From: Mycobacterium conspicuum
GTDB taxonomy: Bacteria; Actinomycetota; Actinomycetes; Mycobacteriales; Mycobacteriaceae
NCBI RefSeq assembly: GCF_010730195.1
Contig: NZ_AP022613.1
Location: forward strand, 4,774,001 to 4,838,000
Direction: 5' to 3'
DNA length: 64,000 nt
Both the position numbers and the translations under genes were made by a program. This document shows, piece by piece, positions 1 through 8,571 of this stretch. Under the pieces are notes generated by a model. It saw only the letters and a program-made list of their open reading frames with translations, was not told where the DNA came from and ran no database searches. The first letter of the stretch is position 1; each line of letters begins with the position of its first letter.

Positions 1-194
1 CCGTCCCGGATCCGAACTCGGGGCCGCGGAGGTGTGTTCGGTGCCACCGGATTGCGCGGCCAACCCGGTTATGGCGCACGCCTGAATCGGCATCTTTTTT
101 AACTGCCGAGCTGCCCGGTTTTCTCTGTCAACCGCACGTCTCTTCTCCCCCGATTCGCGATACGATCGGCTAATTCCCGGATGGGAGGTGACAG

Positions 195-1607
195 GTGTCT
201 TTTGTCATCGCGGCCCCCGAGTTCGTAGCTGCCGCCGCCTCGGATTTGGCGAACATCGGTTCGACGATCAACGCGGCCAATGCGGCGGCCATGCTCCCGA
301 CGTCCGGCGTCCTACCCGCAGGCGCCGACGAAGTGTCGGCGGCTATCGCCGGCCTGTTCGGCGCCCACGCACAGGCGTATCAGTCGCTCAGCGCGCAGGC
401 GGCGTCCTTTCACCAGCAGTTCGTCGCGCTGATGAATGGCGGCGCGGCGCGGTATGCCGCAAGTGAAGCGGCCAACGCCCTGCCCTTGCAGACCGTGCAG
501 CAGGATCTGCTCGATGCGGTGAATGCCCCCACCCAACTGCTGCTCGGGCGCCCGCTGATCGGCAACGGCGCCAACGCCGCCCCGGGCAGCGGGGCTAACG
601 GCGCCCCCGGCGGGATTTTGATCGGCAACGGCGGCGCTGGGGGTTCGGGGAGCGCGACGCACCCCAACGGTGGGAATGGTGGCGCCGCAGGGCTGTTCGG
701 CAACGGCGGGCCCGGCGGCGCCGCAGACTTTAAAGGCAACGGCGGCAACGGCGGCGCCGGCGGACTGTTCGGGACCGGCGGCGCCGGCGGGACCGGCGGG
801 GGCAGCTCCGGGGGCAACGCCGCCGGCGCAGGAGGCAATGGCGGGGCCGCCGGCTTGTTCGGCACCGGCGGCGTCGGGGGCACCGGCGGCTTCGGAAACA
901 TCGCCGGCCTTGCCGGGGGGGCGGGCGGCGCTGGTGGCGCCGGCGGCCTGATCGGCACCGGCGGCGCGGGGGGCGCCGGCGGGGGCAGCGGCCAAGGCTC
1001 CGACGGCGGGGCCGGCGGTGCCGGCGGCAACGGAGGGCTGCTGGCCGGCCACGGCGGCGCGGGTGGGATGGGTGGCCTCGGCGACTTGACGGGCTCGGGC
1101 GGCCAGGGCGGCGCCGGTGGCGCGGGCGGGTTCGTCGGCTCCGGCGGTGCCGGCGGCGCGGGCGGGGGCTCCGCCGTTGGCCCCGGTGGCGACGGCGGAG
1201 ACGGCGGCGACGCCGGGATCCTGCACGGTCGCGGCGGCTCCGGTGGTTCCGGCGGCGACAGCGGAGTGCTGGGCGCCGACGGTGGCACTGGCGGGGCCGG
1301 CGGGGCCGGCGCCAAGCTCATGGGGTCCGGCGGCGACGGCGGTGCGGGCGGAATTGGCAGCCTGGGCGGTGACGGCGGCGCCGGCGGCAACGCCGGCATC
1401 CTGTCTGGCAATGGCGGCAATGGCGGCGCCGGCGCCATCGGCAGCGGCGGCGGAAACGGCGCCGACGGCGGTAACTCGGGGCTGATCGGAGACGGCGGTA
1501 ACGGCGGCAACGGCGGCCACGGCGGCGTCGCAAGCGGCGACGGCGGGAAGGGCGGCAAAGCTTTGCTGCTGGGCGCCGACGGCAAGCCCGGGCTTCCCGG
1601 GAACTGA
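195..1607 (+). CDS. PE-PGRS family protein
   Basis: The 470-residue product has an N-terminal PE domain (about residues 1-95, opening SFVIAAPEFVAAAASDLANI) and a linker with the GRPLIGNGANG motif. A Gly-Gly-Ala/Gly-Gly-Asn repeat domain follows, interrupted by short hydrophobic spacers such as GLFGTGG and GLIGTGG. PE-PGRS proteins are usually exported by type VII secretion (ESX-5) to the mycobacterial surface; individual functions are mostly unknown. The GTG start at 195 is chosen because GGGAGGTG lies at 183-190 and it gives the canonical PE N-terminus. It ends 11 bases before the convergent sucD stop. The repeat domain is uninterrupted here, unlike the PE-PGRS gene at the right edge. Confidence 0.95.
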   Translation: MSFVIAAPEFVAAAASDLANIGSTINAANAAAMLPTSGVLPAGADEVSAAIAGLFGAHAQAYQSLSAQAASFHQQFVALMNGGAARYAASEAANALPLQTVQQDLLDAVNAPTQLLLGRPLIGNGANAAPGSGANGAPGGILIGNGGAGGSGSATHPNGGNGGAAGLFGNGGPGGAADFKGNGGNGGAGGLFGTGGAGGTGGGSSGGNAAGAGGNGGAAGLFGTGGVGGTGGFGNIAGLAGGAGGAGGAGGLIGTGGAGGAGGGSGQGSDGGAGGAGGNGGLLAGHGGAGGMGGLGDLTGSGGQGGAGGAGGFVGSGGAGGAGGGSAVGPGGDGGDGGDAGILHGRGGSGGSGGDSGVLGADGGTGGAGGAGAKLMGSGGDGGAGGIGSLGGDGGAGGNAGILSGNGGNGGAGAIGSGGGNGADGGNSGLIGDGGNGGNGGHGGVASGDGGKGGKALLLGADGKPGLPGN

Positions 1608-1618
1608 ATCAGCGCCAG

Positions 1619-2521
1619 CTACAGGCTCTTCAGGATCTCCCGGGCCAGCGCCGCCGTTTCCGACGGGGTCTTGCCGACCTTCACCCCGGCGGCCTCCAGC
1701 GCCTCCTTCTTGGCGGCCGCGGTGCCCGACGAGCCGGACACGATGGCGCCCGCGTGGCCCATCGTCTTGCCTTCCGGCGCAGTGAATCCCGCGACATAGC
1801 CGACGACGGGCTTGGACACGTTGGCCTTGATGTAGTCGGCGGCCCGCTCCTCGGCGTCGCCGCCGATCTCGCCGATCATCACGATCACCTTGGTGTCGGG
1901 GTCCTTCTCGAACGCCTCGATGGCGTCGATGTGGGTGGTGCCGATTACCGGGTCACCGCCGATCCCGATCGACGTGGAGAAGCCGAAATCGCGTAGCTCG
2001 TACATCATTTGGTAGGTCAGCGTGCCCGACTTGGACACCAGCCCGACGGGCCCGGGTCCGCTGATGTTGGCCGGGGTAATGCCGGCCAGCGCCGCACCCG
2101 GCGTGATGATGCCGGGGCAGTTCGGCCCGATGATGCGCGTCTTCTGACCCTTCTCGACGTTGTAGGCCCACGCATATGCGCTGTCCTGCACCGGAATTCC
2201 CTCGGTGATGACCACCAGCAGCGGGATCTCGGCGTCGATCGCCTCGATGATCGCGTCCTTGGCGAATTTCGGCGGCACGAAGACCACCGACACGTTGGCG
2301 CCGGTCTCCTTCATCGCCTCGGCGACGCCGCCGAACACCGGCAGCTCGACGTCCTTGCCCTTCGCGTCCACGTGCGACACGGTGGTGCCCGCCTTGCGGG
2401 CGTTCACCCCGCCCACCACCTGCGTGCCGGCCTTGAGCATCAACGCGGTGTGCTTGGTGCCCTCACCGCCGGTGATGCCCTGGACGATGACCTTGGAGTC
2501 CTTGTTCAGAAAGATCGACAT
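1619..2521 (-). CDS. sucD: Succinyl-CoA ligase (ADP-forming) subunit alpha
   Basis: This is the alpha subunit of succinyl-CoA synthetase, which interconverts succinyl-CoA and succinate with substrate-level ATP formation in the TCA cycle. The 300-residue product is the usual length. It has the CoA-binding Rossmann start (SKVIVQGITGGEGTKHT) and the phospho-histidine loop near the C-terminus (GHAGAIVSGSSGTA). It lies 12 bases downstream of sucC on the same strand, so the two are almost certainly one operon. The start is ATG at 2521. Confidence 0.98.
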   Translation of the reverse strand: MSIFLNKDSKVIVQGITGGEGTKHTALMLKAGTQVVGGVNARKAGTTVSHVDAKGKDVELPVFGGVAEAMKETGANVSVVFVPPKFAKDAIIEAIDAEIPLLVVITEGIPVQDSAYAWAYNVEKGQKTRIIGPNCPGIITPGAALAGITPANISGPGPVGLVSKSGTLTYQMMYELRDFGFSTSIGIGGDPVIGTTHIDAIEAFEKDPDTKVIVMIGEIGGDAEERAADYIKANVSKPVVGYVAGFTAPEGKTMGHAGAIVSGSSGTAAAKKEALEAAGVKVGKTPSETAALAREILKSL

Positions 2522-2533
2522 TCCTTGACTCCC

Positions 2534-3697
2534 TTACTTGTTCGCCAGCTCGGCGGCTTTGTCGGCGCCGTCGTCCATGGTCTCGGCCTGGATCACCAGC
2601 GGATGGTTGGCTTGCGCGAGGATTTGGCGGCCCTGGTCGACGTTGTTGCCGTCGAGCCGCACCACCAGGGGCTTATTGGCCTCGTCGCCGAGCATGTTCA
2701 GCGCGGTCACGATTCCGTTGGCGACGGCGTCGCACGACGTGATACCGCCGAACACGTTCACGAACACACTCTTGACCTGTTTGTCGTTGAGGATCACGTC
2801 GAGGCCGGCGGCCATCACCTCGGCCGACGCGCCGCCGCCGATGTCGAGGAAGTTGGCCGGCTTCACGCCGCCGTGCTTCTCACCGGCGTAGGCAACCACG
2901 TCCAGCGTCGACATCACCAGGCCCGCCCCGTTGCCGATGATGCCGACGGCGCCGTCGAGCTTGACGTAGTTCAGGTCGTGCTCCTTGGCCTTGAGCTCCA
3001 GCGGGTCGGTGGCGTCGCGGTCCTCGAACTCGGCGTGGCCGGGCTGCCGGAAGTCGGCGTTGGCGTCCAGGGTGACCTTGCCGTCCAGCGCCAGGATCCG
3101 GTCGTCGGGGGTGCGCACCAGCGGGTTGACCTCCACCAGGGTGGCGTCCTCGGCGACGAACAGCTCCCACAACTTCTGGATGGTGATCGCGGCGGCGTCG
3201 AGCACCTCGGCCGGCAGGTGCCCCTGCTCGGCGATGGAGCGCGCGGTGGCCAGATCGACCCCGGTGACCGCGTTGACCGGGACCTTGGCCAGGCGCTCGG
3301 GCTTGGTGGCGGCCACCTCTTCGATCTCCATGCCGCCCTCCACCGAGCACATCGCCAGATAGGTGCGGTTGGCGCGGTCGAGCAGGAAGGAGATGTAGTA
3401 CTCCTCGGCGATGTCGCTGGCCTCGGCGACGAGCAGCTTCTTGACGACGTGGCCCTTAATGTCCAGGCCGAGGATGTTCTTGGCGTGCTCGTAGGCGTCG
3501 TCCGGCGTGGCGGCGTACTTGACGCCACCGGCCTTGCCCCGGCCGCCGACCTTGACCTGGGCCTTGACCATCACCGGGGCCCCGATCTCGGTGGCGATCT
3601 GCTTGGCGCCGTCCGCGGTATCGGTGACCCGACCGGGGGTGCTCGGGACGTTGTGCTTGGCGAACAATTCCTTCGCCTGGTACTCGAAAAGATCCAT
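2534..3697 (-). CDS. sucC: Succinyl-CoA ligase (ADP-forming) subunit beta
   Basis: This is the ATP-grasp beta subunit of succinyl-CoA synthetase, partner of the alpha subunit encoded just downstream. The ATG at 3697 gives the family N-terminus MDLFEYQAKELFAKHNVP and 387 residues, the normal length. The frame stays open for 26 codons upstream, but that extension has no family resemblance. Family motifs include the nucleotide-binding KAQVKVGGRGKAGGVK segment and the C-terminal GGITSCDAVANGI CoA-ligase motif. The upstream region up to the divergent peptidase gene holds two CRP-like sites, so cAMP-responsive control is plausible. Confidence 0.98.
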   Translation of the reverse strand: MDLFEYQAKELFAKHNVPSTPGRVTDTADGAKQIATEIGAPVMVKAQVKVGGRGKAGGVKYAATPDDAYEHAKNILGLDIKGHVVKKLLVAEASDIAEEYYISFLLDRANRTYLAMCSVEGGMEIEEVAATKPERLAKVPVNAVTGVDLATARSIAEQGHLPAEVLDAAAITIQKLWELFVAEDATLVEVNPLVRTPDDRILALDGKVTLDANADFRQPGHAEFEDRDATDPLELKAKEHDLNYVKLDGAVGIIGNGAGLVMSTLDVVAYAGEKHGGVKPANFLDIGGGASAEVMAAGLDVILNDKQVKSVFVNVFGGITSCDAVANGIVTALNMLGDEANKPLVVRLDGNNVDQGRQILAQANHPLVIQAETMDDGADKAAELANK

Positions 3698-3808
3698 GGG
3701 CTCCACGTCTTCGTATCGGCCATTTAGGTTGAGGCGGTACCGGTTAGGCAACTCGCACGATCGAACTGTAGCCACCCGTCAAATCGCTGCTAACGCCGCA
3801 TCCACCCA

Positions 3809-3824
3809 TGTGACAGGGGTCACC
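3809..3824. promoter_or_regulatory. Candidate CRP site 1
   Basis: TGTGACAGGGGTCACC matches the mycobacterial CRP (Rv3676-type) consensus TGTGA-N6-TCACA at nine of ten defined positions. It lies between the divergent sucC (start 3697) and M23 peptidase (start about 3937) genes. Assignment rests on motif match and position only. Confidence 0.5.
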
Positions 3825-3844
3825 GAACGTTCATGATCCGGTTG

Positions 3845-3860
3845 CGTGATCCAACTCACA
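3845..3860. promoter_or_regulatory. Candidate CRP site 2
   Basis: CGTGATCCAACTCACA matches TGTGA-N6-TCACA at nine of ten defined positions, the first base differing. Its start is 36 bp from that of site 1, between three and four helical turns. It is nearer the peptidase gene. Confidence 0.45.
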
Positions 3861-3936
3861 TTCTCGCCGCGGAGGTTTGAGCCGGGTTGCCAGCGCCGTT
3901 GGTCAACGGATAACGTCTCAGGGTCCAGATAACGTT

Positions 3937-5016
3937 ATGGTCACGATCCGAGGACATCTCAGCTTGTCCCAGCACCGTCTCATCCGGTCTCGCTCCGCTG
4001 CGGGAGCGGCTCGTCGGACCCATGAGCGCTGGTTGGGACACCATCGGAACGAAGTCACCGAAATCCTTCCGCTCGACGGGTTCGGCGACCTCGACGACCT
4101 CTACGAGATCGACGAGCTGGAATCCACCCTCGATTTTGAGGCCTGCACGTTCGACAACGCCGAGCAGGTGCTGGGGGCCCCCGAACTCGACGACCTGCAC
4201 GAGATCGACAACCTGGCACCGGCATGGCTGGCCGCGGCGCCCACCGAGGTTATGCCCCGGCTGGACTTGCCCGAGGTCCCCGAGCCGGACATCGACTGGC
4301 AGCCGCGCCGCTCCGGGCAGCATCGCAAGGAGCCGACCAGCGCGGCCAGGGGCCGGCTGCTGATCTCGGCGATGGCCGCGGGCGCGGCCGCCGCCGCGGC
4401 GCACACGGCGACCAGTCACGCCGCCACCCCGCGGACGGAGGCGGTGCTGACGGCGAGCTCGTCGGCGCTGTCCGGCGCGGGCAACAACGCATCCCGGGGC
4501 GCCCAGGTCGTCGCGGTCGAGCCGACGGCGAACGTCGCGGTGCACAACGAGGAGCTGGCCAAGGGCGCCGCCTTCGCACAGGAGCGGGCCCAGCGCGAGG
4601 CGCGCCTGCAGCAGCCGCTCTACGTCATGCCGACCAAGGGCATCTTCACCTCGAATTTCGGCTACCGCTGGGGCGTGCTGCACGCGGGCATCGACCTCGC
4701 CAACTCGATCGGGACCCCGATCCTCGCCGTGTCCGACGGCGTCGTCATCGACGCCGGCCCGACCGCCGGCTACGGAATGTGGGTCAAGCTGCGGCACTCC
4801 GACGGCACGGTCACGCTCTACGGCCACATCAACTCCGCGCTGGTCAGCGTCGGCCAGAGCGTGATGGCCGGCGACCAGATAGCCACGATGGGCAACCGAG
4901 GCAACTCCACCGGCCCGCATCTGCATTTCGAGGTGTTGCTGAACGGCTCCGAACGCATCGACCCGGTGCCGTGGCTGGCCAAGCGCGGACTCTTCGTGGG
5001 CAACTACGCCGGTTAA
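3937..5016 (+). CDS. M23 family metallopeptidase (exported peptidoglycan hydrolase-like)
   Basis: Predicted zinc endopeptidase of the LytM/M23 family acting on cell-wall peptide cross-links; probably the counterpart of Rv0950c. An acidic N-terminal third (runs of D/E around FGDLDDLYEIDELE) is followed by a hydrophobic Ala-rich segment (LLISAMAAGAAAAAAH) that could be a signal or anchor. The C-terminal catalytic domain carries HAGIDLAN (first zinc ligands), LYGH and the HLHFE motif. Start choice: ATG at 3937 gives 359 residues; a TTG at 3877 in the same frame would add 20. It diverges from sucC across the CRP-like sites. Confidence 0.9.
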   Translation: MVTIRGHLSLSQHRLIRSRSAAGAARRTHERWLGHHRNEVTEILPLDGFGDLDDLYEIDELESTLDFEACTFDNAEQVLGAPELDDLHEIDNLAPAWLAAAPTEVMPRLDLPEVPEPDIDWQPRRSGQHRKEPTSAARGRLLISAMAAGAAAAAAHTATSHAATPRTEAVLTASSSALSGAGNNASRGAQVVAVEPTANVAVHNEELAKGAAFAQERAQREARLQQPLYVMPTKGIFTSNFGYRWGVLHAGIDLANSIGTPILAVSDGVVIDAGPTAGYGMWVKLRHSDGTVTLYGHINSALVSVGQSVMAGDQIATMGNRGNSTGPHLHFEVLLNGSERIDPVPWLAKRGLFVGNYAG

Positions 5017-5035
5017 AGCCGGTTAACCTGGTTAA

Positions 5036-5578
5036 GTGACCGCGCCGAGCGACCCCCAACCGCCTGAGCCCCCGCCAGCCGAGGAATCCCGCACGCGGAT
5101 CATCCGGCGCGCGCCCAGCGGGCCGATTCCCACCATCGCCGAGACGGCGACCACTCACCTTCCTGGGACACCCGCCACCGCTCGCGCGCACACCGGGTCG
5201 TCGACCGCTGAGCCGAGCTCCCGGACGGCGGTCGCCGCGTGCGCCGTCAGTATCGTCAGCGGCTGGGCGACCTCGGTGGTGGCCACCGACCTGATCACCG
5301 GCTGGTGGAGCAGCGGCCACCTGTTTTCCATCGCCATGGGATTTCTCGCCCTGGTCTTCGCGGTGTCCACAATCGCCGGCGTGATCCAGTTGCTGCAGCG
5401 TCGCCCGTTCGGGCGCTGGCTGATCGTGGTCGGCGCGGTGGTCGCGTTGCTCACCTATCTCAGCGTGTTTATCGCCGGCGCGCGCGTGGCGTGGATCGTG
5501 CACACGCTGCCACTGCTGCCGCTGGCCAGCGTGGTGCTGGCGCTACACCCACGCACTCAACGCTGGCTGTCGGAGTAA
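5036..5578 (+). CDS. Four-helix integral membrane protein, function unknown
   Basis: The 180-residue protein has a proline/threonine-rich, probably cytoplasmic N-terminal tail of about 65 residues. Four hydrophobic helices follow, around TAVAACAVSIVSGWATSVVA, FSIAMGFLALVFAVSTIAGV, WLIVVGAVVALLTYLSVFIA and VHTLPLLPLASVVLAL. The GTG start at 5036 lies 19 bases after the M23 peptidase stop, with no clear ribosome-binding site, so co-transcription with the peptidase is likely. The junction contains three tandem copies of (c/t)ggttaa-like sequence. I do not recognise a characterised family. Confidence 0.75.
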   Translation: MTAPSDPQPPEPPPAEESRTRIIRRAPSGPIPTIAETATTHLPGTPATARAHTGSSTAEPSSRTAVAACAVSIVSGWATSVVATDLITGWWSSGHLFSIAMGFLALVFAVSTIAGVIQLLQRRPFGRWLIVVGAVVALLTYLSVFIAGARVAWIVHTLPLLPLASVVLALHPRTQRWLSE

Positions 5579-5582
5579 GCCC

Positions 5583-5612
5583 TTCTCGCCGAACGTGTTC
5601 TGAGGGCGAGAA
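5583..5612. terminator. Bidirectional intrinsic terminator candidate
   Basis: A perfect 8-bp inverted repeat (ttctcgcc / ggcgagaa) with a 14-base loop is followed by ttt and, at 5621-5626, a run of six T. It sits between the convergent membrane-protein gene and uvrD1. Confidence 0.55.
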
Positions 5613-5655
5613 TTTCGCGATTTTTTCGCCGTGCCTTCACGCTCGGCGATGGCGG

Positions 5656-7974
5656 CTAGAGCTTGGACAGCGGGGCGTGGTTGTGCATCAGCTTCACCCG
5701 CCCGGCGCTGCCGAAGTCGATCAGCGACATCGCCGATTCGCCGACGCCGGAGACCTCCTCGACGCGGCCCAGCCCGTACTTGTCGTGGGTCACCCGGTCG
5801 CCGGGCTCTAACACCAGCAGGGGGCGCTTGCTCGCGCCGCTGGCGCGGGTCGGCGCCGAGCGCGGTGTACCGAACCGGCCGGCGCCGCTGACCGGCGCGC
5901 TGAACGACGGCTTGGGCGCCATGCGCCGCCAGTTGATCAGCTCCTGCGGGATTTCCTGTAGGAACCGCGATTCCGGGTTGAGCATCGGCTGCCCCCACGA
6001 GGACCGGACGATCGCCCGGCTGACGTAGAGCCGTTGACGGGCACGGGTGATCCCGACATAGGCCAGCCGCCGCTCCTCGCAGAGTTCGGTGGGATCGTCC
6101 AGCGCCCGCATGTGCGGAAACATCCCGTCCTCCCAGCCGGTGACGAACACCACCGGGAACTCCAGGCCCTTCGCGGTGTGCAGCGTCATCAGCGTCACCA
6201 CGCCGGCGCCGTGCTCGGGGATCTCGTCGGTGTCGGAAACCAGCGACACCCGCTCCAGGAACGCCGCCAGCACGCCGGTGTCCGGTATGTCTTCTTCGTC
6301 TTCTGCCAGTGCGGCCGCGTTCGCCTGGTCGGTGCTGAATTCGTGTGCGACGCTGACGAGTTCGTTGAGGTTGTCCAGCCGGGCCAGCTCCTGCGGGTCG
6401 GTGGACGATTCCAGCTCCCGACGGTATCCACTGCGTTCCAGCACCGCTTCGACCAGATCGCCGAGATCGTCGTCGAGGTGACCGCGCAGGTCGTCGAGCA
6501 ACTCGACGAACGCCGCGATCGCCTTCTCCGAGCGGCTGTTGAGCATCGACACCTTGCCTTCCGCGGCCGCTTGCAGCGCGTCGGCGAAGCTGGAGCCGGT
6601 GTTCTCGGCGTAGACCGACACGCACGCCTCGGCGCGATCGCCGATGCCGCGACGCGGCGTGTTCAGGATGCGCCGCATGCTCACCGCGTCGCCGGGGTTG
6701 TCCAGCACGCGCAGGTAGGCGATCAGGTCGCGGATCTCCTTGCGCTCGTAAAAGCGCACTCCCCCAACGACTTTGTACGGAATGCCGGCGCGGATGAACA
6801 CCTCTTCCAGCGACCGCGACGAGTTGTTCGTGCGGTAGAAGACGGCCACGTCGTTGTAGGTGATCTCGCCCTGCTCGGCGAGCGCGTCGATCTCCTCGGC
6901 GACGAACCGGGCCTCGTCGTGCTCGTTGTCGGCGACATAGCCGACGATCAGTTCCCCGGCGCCGGCGTCGGTCCACAGCCGCTTCTCCCGGCGCCCCGAG
7001 TTGCGCGAGATCACCGAGTTGGCCGCGGACAAGATGTTTTGCGTCGAGCGGTAATTCTGTTCCAGCAGAATCGTTTTCGCGTCGGGGTAGTCGCGTTCGA
7101 AGTCCTCGATGTTGCGGATGGTGGCACCGCGGAACGCGTAGATGGACTGATCGGCGTCGCCGACGACGCAGAGTTCCGCGGGCGGCACGTCGTCCGGTGC
7201 GGCCTGCTCGCGGCCGTGGCCGGCCAGTTCGCGCACCAGCACGTACTGCGCGTGGTTGGTGTCCTGATACTCGTCGACCAGGACGTGCCGGAAGCGCCGG
7301 CGGTAATACTGCGCGATCTGCGGGAAGGCCTGCAGGATGCCCACGGTTTCGCCGATCAGGTCGTCGAAGTCCAGCGCGTTGGCCGTGCGCAGCCGCCGCT
7401 GGTATTCGCCGTAGACCGAGGCGACGGTGCGGCTCAGCTCGTCCGAGTCGTCGGTCAGGTCGGCCACCGCCTGATGCGGGTCGATCAGTTCGTTCTTCAG
7501 GTTGGAGATGGCGTTGGACAGCAGCCGCGGCGAGAACCGCTTGATGTCCAGCCCCATGTCGCGGCCGATCATCTGCAGCAGCCGCCGCGAATCGTCGGCG
7601 TCATAGATGGAGAAGTTCGAGTTGAGGCCGTCGATCAGCGACGCCTGGTTGCGCAGGATGCGCACGCAGGACGAGTGAAACGTCGACACCCACATCGCGC
7701 GGGCCCGGTTGCCGACCAGCCGCACGACGCGCTCACGCATCTCGGCCGCGGCCTTGTTGGTGAACGTGATGGCCAGGATTTGGCCGACCCCGACGCCGCG
7801 AGCCGCGATCAGGTAGGCGATGCGCCGAGTCAGCACCGCGGTCTTGCCCGAGCCGGCGCCCGCCACGATCAGCAGCGGCGAGCCCTCATGCACCACAGCC
7901 TGGCGCTGCTGCGGGTTGAGCCCGTCGAGCAGCTGCTCAGCTTCGGAGTGGGTGTCGGTCGCGTGCACAGTCAT
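5656..7974 (-). CDS. uvrD1: ATP-dependent DNA helicase UvrD1
   Basis: Superfamily 1A 3'-5' helicase of the UvrD/PcrA type, acting in nucleotide excision repair; the mycobacterial UvrD1 is known to be stimulated by Ku. The 772-residue product shows Walker A (VAGAGSGKTAVLTRR, about residues 36-50), motif II (DEYQDTNHAQY), motif III (VGDADQSIYAFRG), motif IV (QNYRSTQNIL) and motif VI (YVGITRARQRLY). The C-terminus has the PcrA/UvrD Tudor-like segment (GDRVTHDKYGLGRVEEVSG). Ku and LigD are in the same window. Start ATG at 7974. Confidence 0.97.
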   Translation of the reverse strand: MTVHATDTHSEAEQLLDGLNPQQRQAVVHEGSPLLIVAGAGSGKTAVLTRRIAYLIAARGVGVGQILAITFTNKAAAEMRERVVRLVGNRARAMWVSTFHSSCVRILRNQASLIDGLNSNFSIYDADDSRRLLQMIGRDMGLDIKRFSPRLLSNAISNLKNELIDPHQAVADLTDDSDELSRTVASVYGEYQRRLRTANALDFDDLIGETVGILQAFPQIAQYYRRRFRHVLVDEYQDTNHAQYVLVRELAGHGREQAAPDDVPPAELCVVGDADQSIYAFRGATIRNIEDFERDYPDAKTILLEQNYRSTQNILSAANSVISRNSGRREKRLWTDAGAGELIVGYVADNEHDEARFVAEEIDALAEQGEITYNDVAVFYRTNNSSRSLEEVFIRAGIPYKVVGGVRFYERKEIRDLIAYLRVLDNPGDAVSMRRILNTPRRGIGDRAEACVSVYAENTGSSFADALQAAAEGKVSMLNSRSEKAIAAFVELLDDLRGHLDDDLGDLVEAVLERSGYRRELESSTDPQELARLDNLNELVSVAHEFSTDQANAAALAEDEEDIPDTGVLAAFLERVSLVSDTDEIPEHGAGVVTLMTLHTAKGLEFPVVFVTGWEDGMFPHMRALDDPTELCEERRLAYVGITRARQRLYVSRAIVRSSWGQPMLNPESRFLQEIPQELINWRRMAPKPSFSAPVSGAGRFGTPRSAPTRASGASKRPLLVLEPGDRVTHDKYGLGRVEEVSGVGESAMSLIDFGSAGRVKLMHNHAPLSKL

Positions 7975-8208
7975 GTCGGTCCAAACTTACCGCCGCCCGA
8001 CGACAGCCAACGCCAAGGCGGGCAGGGCGCCGACCCCGATTTTGCACAGGAAAGCCCGTAGGTGGCACACTCGGTCTCGTGCTCAACAGGCAGCCCCGAT
8101 TTTCCTACGGGTACCGACCAGCGGTGCCCGCGGTCTAGCTGCATTCGCGCCAGCCCCGTGGTCCGCGTCCGGACTCGGGGCTCATCTCTTTGTGAGGCCC
8201 GATACCGG

Positions 8209-8508
8209 ATGAAACCAGAACCCCCACATCACGAGAACGCGGAGTCAGCAGATATGGACACTGAAACGCTCGACATCGAAGAGCTACGCCGAGAGATCGA
8301 CCGGTTGGACGCCGAGATCCTGGCCGCGGTCAAGCGCCGCGCCGAAGTCTCCCAAGCGATCGGCAGGGTCCGGATGGCGTCCGGGGGCACCCGCCTGGTG
8401 CACAGCCGCGAGATGAAGGTCATCGAGCGCTACAGCGAGCTGGGTCCCGACGGCAAGGATCTGGCGATGCTGCTGTTGCGTTTGGGCCGGGGACGCTTGG
8501 GTCACTGA
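8209..8508 (+). CDS. Chorismate mutase (intracellular AroQ-delta type)
   Basis: Converts chorismate to prephenate for phenylalanine and tyrosine synthesis. The 99-residue single-domain AroQ fold closely resembles Rv0948c: helix 1 LRREIDRLDAEILAAVKRRAEV, then IGRVRMASGGTRLVHSREMKVIERYSELG. The C-terminal RLGRGRLGH is kept; in M. tuberculosis this tail is needed for activation by DAHP synthase, so the same inter-enzyme control is expected. Start chosen at ATG 8209 (MKPEPPHHENAE), matching the family N-terminus; the frame is open further upstream. It lies about 60 bases before pgi on the same strand. Confidence 0.95.
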   Translation: MKPEPPHHENAESADMDTETLDIEELRREIDRLDAEILAAVKRRAEVSQAIGRVRMASGGTRLVHSREMKVIERYSELGPDGKDLAMLLLRLGRGRLGH

Positions 8509-8571
8509 GCGCCGGGTGAACGGCAGTTGACGACGCCGCCGCCCCCCGCTCGGCGGCACTAGGGTCGAACC

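Noticed and set aside
1..85. Open frame from the left edge ending in TGA at 83-85, possible tail of a gene outside the window
   Set aside because: Only 27 codons are visible and no family feature can be recognised; another frame is also open, so a gene end cannot be supported.
410..1585. Long proline-rich open frames on the minus strand of the PE-PGRS gene
   Set aside because: They are antisense shadows of the Gly-rich repeats; the same happens across 60.3-64 kb. No ribosome-binding site or domain supports them.
5591..5600. gaacgtgttc, resembling a KstR core
   Set aside because: It lacks the outer T and A of the consensus and forms the loop of the terminator between convergent genes.
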